The translations under genes were made by a program, and so were the position numbers. From assembly GCA_002748225.1 (NCBI GenBank), contig PDRU01000021.1, forward strand, positions 1 through 13,799: DNA of 13,799 nt. The letters are read 5' to 3'. Below are positions 5,752 to 13,799 of this stretch, piece by piece (position 1 is the stretch's first letter; each line of letters starts with the position of its first letter). The notes below the pieces were generated by a model. That model ran no database searches. It was not told the origin of the DNA and was given only the letters and a program-made list of their open reading frames with translations. The DNA is from Spirochaetales bacterium. Lineage in GTDB: Bacteria; Spirochaetota; Spirochaetia; DSM-2461.

Positions 5752-6426
5752 ATGAAACACGGAAAAAAATACCGCCAGGCCCTGGAAAAAGTGGATATTG
5801 AAAAGGTGTACGGCGTACAGGAAGGCGTGGAGCTGATCAAGTCTCTGGCTTTTGCCAAATTTGATGAAACTGTTGAAGTGTCGGTTAACCTGAATATTAA
5901 AAAGAGTCATTCCATCCGCGATACCTTTGTTCTGCCGCATCAGTTTGCCGGAGAGAAGAAAGTTCTGGTATTCGCCAAGGGCGAGAAGGCTCAGGAAGCT
6001 GAAGAAGCCGGCGCCGCCTATGTCGGAGCCGAAGATCTGGTGGAAAAGATCAAGGGCGGCTGGCTCGACTTTGACATCTGTGTGGCTACACCGGACATGA
6101 TGAGGGAAGTAGGAAAGCTGGGGCCTGTTCTGGGCCGCCGCGGACTTATGCCCAACCCTAAAACCCGTACGGTGACAATGGATGTGAAAGGCGCTGTTGC
6201 GGAACTGAAGCAGGGGCGTATTGAATTCCGCGCCGACAAGGGCGGAGTGGTGCATCTGGCTGTAGGCAAGGTTTCCATGGATTCCGCTCATGTACGGGAA
6301 AATATAGAAACATTTATTGAAGAGCTCTCCCGCAAGCGTCCTTCGGATATTAAGGGAGATTTCATCAAGTCGGCCAGTCTGTCCTCTACTATGGGGCCCG
6401 GGCTCAAGCTGCAGGTACAGGCGTAA
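5752..6426 (+). CDS. rplA: 50S ribosomal protein L1
   Basis: A 224-residue L1, which forms the mobile L1 stalk at the ribosomal E site and in many bacteria represses its own operon by binding the rplK leader. Recognisable segments are KFDETVEVSVNLNIKKS, the VLPHQFAGEKKVLVFAKG stretch, and the L1 signature around GPVLGRRGLMPNPKTRTVT, followed by FRADKGGVVHLAVGKVSM. A frame extension to 5707 overlaps rplK and is not needed: ATG at 5752 has GGAGG just upstream, inside the end of rplK. It is separated from rplK by one base and from rplJ by 11, indicating one tightly coupled unit. Confidence 0.97.
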   Translation: MKHGKKYRQALEKVDIEKVYGVQEGVELIKSLAFAKFDETVEVSVNLNIKKSHSIRDTFVLPHQFAGEKKVLVFAKGEKAQEAEEAGAAYVGAEDLVEKIKGGWLDFDICVATPDMMREVGKLGPVLGRRGLMPNPKTRTVTMDVKGAVAELKQGRIEFRADKGGVVHLAVGKVSMDSAHVRENIETFIEELSRKRPSDIKGDFIKSASLSSTMGPGLKLQVQA

Positions 6427-6437
6427 GGGGGGGCGGA

Positions 6438-6974
6438 ATGTCTGAAGTGAATGTACAGCCGTATAAAAAAGATGCGGTTGCTGAATTAAAGAAGAATTTT
6501 GAAGGCACCCGCAGTTTTCTGTTTGCGGATTACCGCGGACTTTCGGTAACCCAGATTACCGAGCTGAGAAACGCTCTGAGGGAAGCCGGTGCCGAATTTC
6601 ATGTTGTTAAAAACAATTTTGCCAAAATAGCTTTCGCGCAGATAGACCATGAAGATGTGGGTGAATATCTGGTTGGTCCTACCGCCATTGCTTACTGTGG
6701 CGACGAGGCCGGTCCGGTGGCCAAGGCTATGCTCAAACTGGGTAAGGATATGCCTGTTGAGCTGAAGGGCGGTCTTCTGGACGGTGAAATTTACGATGCT
6801 AAAGCTGTAGAGGCTTTCAGCAAGCTTCCCACCAGACTGGAGCTTATCCAGATGCTTATGGGAACCATGCAGGCTCCGCTGCAGAACACTGTGTACGTTC
6901 TCAATGGTGTTACTACCAAGCTGGTGCGTACTCTGGCGGCGGTACAGGAGAAAAAAGCCTCCGGGCAGGGATAA
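6438..6974 (+). CDS. rplJ: 50S ribosomal protein L10
   Basis: A 178-residue L10, the base of the ribosomal stalk that anchors L7/L12 dimers through its C-terminal helix and binds 23S rRNA with its N-terminal domain. The sequence shows FLFADYRGLSVTQITELRNALREAGAEFHVVKN-type L10 features at about residues 27-59, then a GGLLDGEIYDAKAVEAFSKLP segment. The C-terminal helix, after about residue 135, would carry the L7/L12 docking site. Only 11 nt separate it from rplA, with the purine run AAGGGGGGGCGGA as ribosome site. There is therefore no room for the usual long L10 leader at this position. A 113-nt gap with structure follows before rplL. Confidence 0.96.
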   Translation: MSEVNVQPYKKDAVAELKKNFEGTRSFLFADYRGLSVTQITELRNALREAGAEFHVVKNNFAKIAFAQIDHEDVGEYLVGPTAIAYCGDEAGPVAKAMLKLGKDMPVELKGGLLDGEIYDAKAVEAFSKLPTRLELIQMLMGTMQAPLQNTVYVLNGVTTKLVRTLAAVQEKKASGQG

Positions 6975-6991
6975 CTGGAAGAGATAAAACG

Positions 6992-7019
6992 TTGTTTGTT
7001 TCTCTTTCTTTTGGATAAT
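6992..7019 (+). promoter_or_regulatory. Possible internal promoter for rplL
   Basis: TTGTTT (6992-6997), 16-bp spacer, GATAAT (7014-7019) lie in the rplJ-rplL gap. Transcription would start near 7026 and give a leader of about 60 nt. The surrounding T-rich tract raises the chance of coincidental matches. An extra promoter would fit the need for several L7/L12 copies per ribosome. Confidence 0.35.
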
Positions 7020-7020
7020 G

Positions 7021-7057
7021 AGCGGCGTCAGTCTTCAGATGGTTGTCTGCTGTCGCT
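7021..7057 (+). other. Foldable leader upstream of rplL
   Basis: AGCGGCG (7021-7027) pairs with TGTCGCT (7051-7057), seven pairs including two G-T. An inner stem CAGA/TCTG (7036-7039 with 7046-7049) sits inside it. The structure ends about 17 nt before the AAGGAG ribosome site. It could be a processing site or an expression-control element; the pairing is modest and not proven. Confidence 0.35.
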
Positions 7058-7087
7058 GCCGAAAAACATTTTTAAGGAGAAGATAAT

Positions 7088-7441
7088 ATGACTACCGAAG
7101 AAATTCTGGATGCCATTGCCGGCATGACTGTTCTTGAGGTTTCCGAACTGGTTAAGGCCATGGAGGAAAAATCTGTGGCTGCCGGTCCTGCTGCTGCGGG
7201 CGGCGGTGAAGAGGCTGCTGAAGAGAAGTCGGAATTCGATGTTGTTCTGACCGGATTCGGCGACGGCAAGAAAATTGGCGTTATCAAGGAAGTGCGGGCC
7301 ATTACCGGTCTGGGTCTGAAAGAAGCCAAAGAACTGGTGGAAACCGACAACAGTGTTATTAAGGAAGGCGTTTCCAAGGATGAAGCCGCTTCCATTAAGG
7401 AGAAACTCGAAGCCGCTGGTGCGACTGTCGAGGTAAAGTGA
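7088..7441 (+). CDS. rplL: 50S ribosomal protein L7/L12
   Basis: A 117-residue acidic stalk protein present in several copies per ribosome; it recruits and activates translational GTPases. The N-terminal dimerisation domain (1-30) has EEILDAIAGMTVLEVSELVKAMEEK-type sequence. The flexible Ala/Gly/Glu hinge covers about residues 31-48. The C-terminal domain (about 49-117) has EFDVVLTGFGDGKKIGVIKEVR and the GLGLKEAKELVE helix that contacts elongation factors. AAGGAG (7074-7079) lies 8 nt before the ATG. The 113-nt gap upstream and 154-nt gap downstream are the two largest within the ribosomal/polymerase cluster, and both carry structure. Confidence 0.98.
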   Translation: MTTEEILDAIAGMTVLEVSELVKAMEEKSVAAGPAAAGGGEEAAEEKSEFDVVLTGFGDGKKIGVIKEVRAITGLGLKEAKELVETDNSVIKEGVSKDEAASIKEKLEAAGATVEVK

Positions 7442-7505
7442 TTCGGCTGACAGCCGGCTATTAGAGGTGTGTGTATAAAGACAGAGGTTTTGTTTTTAAC
7501 ATCTC

Positions 7506-7511
7506 TATAAT
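7506..7511 (+). promoter_or_regulatory. TATAAT box in the rplL-rpoB gap, possible rpoB promoter
   Basis: A perfect TATAAT at 7506-7511 follows a T-rich stretch. No good -35 box exists at 16-18 bp (nearest sequences are AGAGGT-like). It might be a weak internal promoter giving rpoBC independent expression. It would place the downstream hairpin in the leader of that RNA. Confidence 0.3.
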
Positions 7512-7520
7512 CTCAAAGCG

Positions 7521-7553
7521 CCACCGGGGGCTGTGTGCCTGCGGTGGTTGTTT
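7521..7553 (+). terminator. Attenuator-like hairpin upstream of rpoB
   Basis: CCACCG (7521-7526) pairs with CGGTGG (7542-7547). Inside it GGGC (7528-7531) pairs with GCCT (7537-7540), giving a strong GC-rich hairpin followed by the interrupted T run TTGTTT (7548-7553). A partial terminator between rplL and rpoB is well known in E. coli, where it lowers rpoBC expression relative to ribosomal proteins. This hairpin is at the corresponding place, about 40 nt before the rpoB start. Confidence 0.6.
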
Positions 7554-7595
7554 CGTATCCGGGGAAAGAACCTGGATGGCCCTGGGGGAATAAAA

Positions 7596-10500
7596 ATGTT
7601 CGAAAGAGCGAAAAAAGAAGAACGCAGCTTTATTGGCATGAACTACGATGAGGTTCTGGAGCTTCCCGACCTTATTGACGTGCAGCTTTCGTCCTATGAG
7701 GCTTTTCTGCAGAAGGATGCCCTGGTGTCCGGCGGACAGCTGAAAGAACAGGGACTGGAAGAAGTTTTCCAGAGTGTTTTCCCCATTGAAAGTGCTAATG
7801 GCGAACTTGTACTCGATTACGAGTTTTATAATCTTGATTTTGATGCTTTGCGCCTGAGCGAGGCGGAGTGTAAGCGCAAGGGTTTAACCTATGGTGTGCC
7901 CATTAAGGCCCGGGTAAACCTGGTGTTTCAGTCTACCGGAGAAATTCGGCAGAAAGATATTTACATGGGCGATCTGCCCCTGATGACCGGCCGGGGTACT
8001 TTTATTATTAACGGTGCCGAGCGGGTTGTTGTCAGCCAGATTCACCGCAGTCCCGGTGTTATTTTTTCTGAGGAAAAAGGTGTTTACAGTTCCCGGATAA
8101 TTCCTTACCGCGGCTCCTGGCTTGAATTTGAAATTGATCCGAAAAAAGAGCTTATCTATGCCAAAATTGACCGGAAAAAGAAAATTCTGGGTACCATGTT
8201 TCTGCGGGCTCTGGGGTTTGATTCCCGCGAAAAAATTATAAATCTTTTCTATCAGACCAGGCCGGCAAAACTTTTAACCAAGCGGGAGAAAAACGAACAT
8301 CTTGTGGGCTCCATTCTGGCTGAGTCTGTCTGGGTGAATGACGAAAACGGCGAAAAGAAGAAACTACTGCGCGCCGCCGATAAACTGCATCCGCATGATC
8401 TGGATGAGCTTGTGCAGGCCGGAGTAAAAAAACTCCAGCTGGTTGATCTGGACCATGAAGATTCCCTGCATTCCGATATGATCCTTGAATGTTTTGACAG
8501 GGAGGAAACCCGGTTTAATAAAGACGATCCGACACAGGATGAGCCGACCAAGGAAGAAGCCCTGGCCGTGGTTTACAGTGTTCTTATGCCGGGAGAGCCC
8601 ATTACTCTGGAGGCGGCTGAACGGGATCTGGTATCCATGTTCTTTTCTTCCCGCCGCTACGATCTGGGACGTGTCGGGCGCTACAAACTGAACAAGAAAT
8701 TTGATCAGGACGAATCCATACAGGATCTGGTCCTTAACCGTCAGGACATTGTTTTGACCATGAAATATCTCATCAGCGTTTACAGCGGCGAAAAACAGAT
8801 CGACGATATTGACCATCTGGGGAACCGGCGTATCCGCTCGGTGGGCGAGCTTCTGGGCAATTCCCTGAAAACAGCGTTCAGCCGCATGGAGCGTATTGCC
8901 AAGGAGCGGATGAGCCTGAAGGAAATTGAAACCCTCAAGCCCCAGGATCTGATATCCATTAAGCCTGTGGTGGCGGCCATTAAGGAATTTTTCGGTTCCA
9001 GTCAGCTTTCCCAGTTTATGGACCAGGTGAATCCCCTTTCGGAGCTGACTCACAAGAGGCGCCTGAACGCGCTGGGGCCGGGCGGTCTGTCCAGGGACAG
9101 GGCCGGTTTTGAGGTGCGCGATGTGCACTACACCCACTATGGGCGCATGTGTCCCATTGAAACGCCTGAAGGGCCGAATATCGGACTTATTGTTTCGCTG
9201 GCCAACTACACCCGTATTAACGATTACGGATTTCTGGAAACTCCCTACCGCAAGGTTGTTAACGGAGTGGCTACCCGGGAAGTGGAATATCTTTCCGCCA
9301 TAGATGAAGATAAGTATTTTATTGCTCAGGCCAGTGCCGGTCTGGATGAAAAAGGCGCCTTCCTGGATAAAATGGTGGAGGTGCACCGGGGCGGCGACTA
9401 TTCCTTTAAGGATCCGTCCGATATCCGCTACATGGATGTCAGCCCCCGCCAGATTATTTCAACCGCCGCTTCCCTTATTCCCTTTCTGGAGCATGACGAC
9501 GCCAACCGCGCGCTGATGGGCTGCAACATGCAGCGTCAGGCGGTTCCGCTGCTTTTCCCTGAAGCTCCCATAGTGGGTACGGGAATGGAAGCCAAGGCCG
9601 CCTATGATTCCGGTGTGCTGGTGAAAGCCCTGGCGGCCGGAACGGTTACTTATGTGTCTTCTACCCGTATTGACGTTACCCGCAAGGGCGGAGAGGTGGA
9701 TACCTACGATCTGGTTAAATACCAGAGAACCAACCAGGATACCTGTTTTAACCAGCGGCCCATTGTGAATTTGGGCGAAAAGGTTAAGGCCGGAGAGGTT
9801 CTGGCTGACGGTCCGGCAACCCGTTACGGCGAGCTGGCTCTGGGGCGCAACCTTCTGGTGGGATTTGTTCCCTGGAACGGGTATAACTTTGAGGATGCTG
9901 TTCTTATTTCCGAGCGGGTGGTTAAGGAAGATTACTATACCTCCATTCATATTAAGGAATTCGTTACGGAAGTGCGGGAGACAAAGCTGGGCCCTGAAAA
10001 GCTGACCCGGGATATTCCCAACATGTCTGAAAAGTCTCTGGAACACCTGGACGGCGAGGGTATTGTGTGCATAGGCGCCTCGGTGAAGTCGGGTTCCATT
10101 CTGGTGGGTAAGGTTACCCCCAAGAGCGAAACGGAAACCACTCCCGAGTTTAAGCTTCTCAACTCCATTTTCGGAGAGAAGGCCAAGGAAGTACGGGATA
10201 CTTCCCTGAAGCTCCCCCACGGTGTAGGCGGAACTGTTATTGATGTTCAGCGGCTTAAACGCAGCGAGGGCGATGACCTGAACCCTGGTGTGGACGAAGT
10301 GGTAAAAGTTCTTATTGCAACCAAGAGAAAGCTTAAAGAGGGCGACAAAATGGCCGGGCGGCATGGGAACAAGGGTGTTGTGGCCCGGGTTCTTCCGGAA
10401 GAAGACATGCCTTACACAGCCGACGGGCAGCCTCTGGATGTCTGTCTGAACCCTCTGGGCGTGCCTTCCCGTATGAATATTGGTCAGATTCTGGAAACCA

Positions 10501-11087
10501 TGCTGGGCATGGCCGGCGCTTCGCTGGGAAAAATGTATGAAACACCGGTATTTCAGGCGGCTTTGACCGAGGATATTGCCCAGGAGCTGGAGAAAGCCGG
10601 TCTGCACAAGGCTTCCAAAACCGTGCTGCATGACGGTTTGACCGGTGAACCTTTTGCCAACCCGGTTTTTGTTGGATACATGTACTATCTTAAACTGCAC
10701 CATCTGGTTGATGACAAAATGCACGCGCGTTCCACCGGTCCTTATTCGCTGGTTACTCAGCAGCCTCTGGGCGGTAAGGCTCAGTTCGGCGGTCAGAGAC
10801 TGGGAGAAATGGAGGTATGGGCTCTGGAGGCCTACGGCGCGGCCAACACCCTTCAGGAGCTGATGACCATTAAGTCTGACGACATGACCGGACGCGCCAA
10901 AATATATGAAAGCATTGTCAAGGGCGACCCGGCTACAAGCGCCGGCATACCTGAATCGTTTAACGTTCTGGTTCAGGAGCTGCGCGGCCTGGCCCTGGAT
11001 GTGCGTATTTTCGACTCCAAAGGGAAACAGCTGCCCTTTACCGAGCGCGACGAGGAGCTGCTGAGCCGTCAGGGCGGCCGCTTCTAG
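7596..11087 (+). CDS. rpoB: DNA-directed RNA polymerase subunit beta
   Basis: The beta subunit of RNA polymerase, 1163 residues, compact as in spirochaetes and lacking the two large insertions of the E. coli subunit. The start at 7596 follows a GGGGGA ribosome site at 6-nt spacing. An in-frame GTG at 7533 lies inside the attenuator hairpin and has no supporting site. The rifampicin pocket GSSQLSQFMDQVNPLSELTH (467-486) continues KRRLNALGPGGL. The E. coli Ser531 position is Asn491 and the Asn518 position is Val478. PIETPEGPNIGLI follows. The catalytic lysines equivalent to E. coli 1065 and 1073 are Lys918 and Lys926 in EGDKMAGRHGNKG. The C-terminus ends with the switch and clamp region SDDMTGRAKIYESIVKG and LVQELRGLALDVRI. 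It is followed by rpoC after 40 nt. Confidence 0.98.
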   Translation: MFERAKKEERSFIGMNYDEVLELPDLIDVQLSSYEAFLQKDALVSGGQLKEQGLEEVFQSVFPIESANGELVLDYEFYNLDFDALRLSEAECKRKGLTYGVPIKARVNLVFQSTGEIRQKDIYMGDLPLMTGRGTFIINGAERVVVSQIHRSPGVIFSEEKGVYSSRIIPYRGSWLEFEIDPKKELIYAKIDRKKKILGTMFLRALGFDSREKIINLFYQTRPAKLLTKREKNEHLVGSILAESVWVNDENGEKKKLLRAADKLHPHDLDELVQAGVKKLQLVDLDHEDSLHSDMILECFDREETRFNKDDPTQDEPTKEEALAVVYSVLMPGEPITLEAAERDLVSMFFSSRRYDLGRVGRYKLNKKFDQDESIQDLVLNRQDIVLTMKYLISVYSGEKQIDDIDHLGNRRIRSVGELLGNSLKTAFSRMERIAKERMSLKEIETLKPQDLISIKPVVAAIKEFFGSSQLSQFMDQVNPLSELTHKRRLNALGPGGLSRDRAGFEVRDVHYTHYGRMCPIETPEGPNIGLIVSLANYTRINDYGFLETPYRKVVNGVATREVEYLSAIDEDKYFIAQASAGLDEKGAFLDKMVEVHRGGDYSFKDPSDIRYMDVSPRQIISTAASLIPFLEHDDANRALMGCNMQRQAVPLLFPEAPIVGTGMEAKAAYDSGVLVKALAAGTVTYVSSTRIDVTRKGGEVDTYDLVKYQRTNQDTCFNQRPIVNLGEKVKAGEVLADGPATRYGELALGRNLLVGFVPWNGYNFEDAVLISERVVKEDYYTSIHIKEFVTEVRETKLGPEKLTRDIPNMSEKSLEHLDGEGIVCIGASVKSGSILVGKVTPKSETETTPEFKLLNSIFGEKAKEVRDTSLKLPHGVGGTVIDVQRLKRSEGDDLNPGVDEVVKVLIATKRKLKEGDKMAGRHGNKGVVARVLPEEDMPYTADGQPLDVCLNPLGVPSRMNIGQILETMLGMAGASLGKMYETPVFQAALTEDIAQELEKAGLHKASKTVLHDGLTGEPFANPVFVGYMYYLKLHHLVDDKMHARSTGPYSLVTQQPLGGKAQFGGQRLGEMEVWALEAYGAANTLQELMTIKSDDMTGRAKIYESIVKGDPATSAGIPESFNVLVQELRGLALDVRIFDSKGKQLPFTERDEELLSRQGGRF

Positions 11088-11127
11088 CTGAAGTTTTTGA
11101 TGAATGAGCCTTTTCGAGGAGTGAGGG

Positions 11128-13799
<2,672 letters not shown>

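Noticed and set aside
7533..7595. Upstream GTG start extending RpoB by 21 residues
   Set aside because: The GTG is inside the attenuator hairpin without a ribosome site. ATG 7596 follows GGGGGA.
8364..10724. Long reverse-strand open frames (340 and 421 codons) opposite rpoB
   Set aside because: They are shadows of rpoB produced by its codon bias, with no recognisable domain and no ribosome site.

Overview
The window is a bacterial chromosome segment of roughly 50% GC and most likely comes from a spirochaete (Spirochaetota, Treponema/Spirochaeta-like). Three observations support this: a compact RpoB of 1163 residues without the large lineage-specific insertions of the E. coli subunit; an Asn at the RpoB position equivalent to E. 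coli Ser531, a residue reported for naturally rifampicin-resistant Treponema and Borrelia; and a long, divergent PRPP synthetase (422 residues) of the kind I associate with treponemes. The assignment is an inference from gene content, since no 16S gene is present.

Left part (1-3922): a GAF plus HD-GYP protein, a predicted c-di-GMP phosphodiesterase, runs leftwards off the window edge. It is divergent from a two-gene unit made of an atypical ribose-phosphate pyrophosphokinase and an FGGY-family carbohydrate kinase, which share an ATGA stop/start overlap. The 162-bp gap between the divergent genes carries candidate promoters in both directions.

Right part (3971-13799): the classic secE-nusG-rplKAJL-rpoBC transcription/translation cluster, preceded by tRNA-Thr(GGT), rpmG and tRNA-Trp(CCA). 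A near-consensus promoter (TTGACA, 18-bp spacer, TATTAT) sits directly before tRNA-Thr and probably drives much of the cluster. Gaps inside the cluster hold foldable RNA: a terminator-like hairpin after tRNA-Thr, a hairpin before tRNA-Trp, two hairpins before rplK (candidate L1 autoregulatory site), a structured 113-nt gap with a possible promoter before rplL, and an attenuator-like hairpin with a nearby TATAAT box before rpoB. rpoC is cut by the right edge after 890 codons.

The genes cover basic gene expression: ribosomal large-subunit proteins (L33, L11, L1, L10, L7/L12), a Sec translocon subunit, an elongation factor, two tRNAs and the two largest RNA polymerase subunits. The left part adds nucleotide-precursor supply and second-messenger turnover. 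No gene-free stretch exceeds 300 bases. I see no mobile element, CRISPR array or defence system. The interest lies in the divergent PRPP synthetase/kinase pair, the rifampicin-site residue, and the RNA leaders within the ribosomal cluster.
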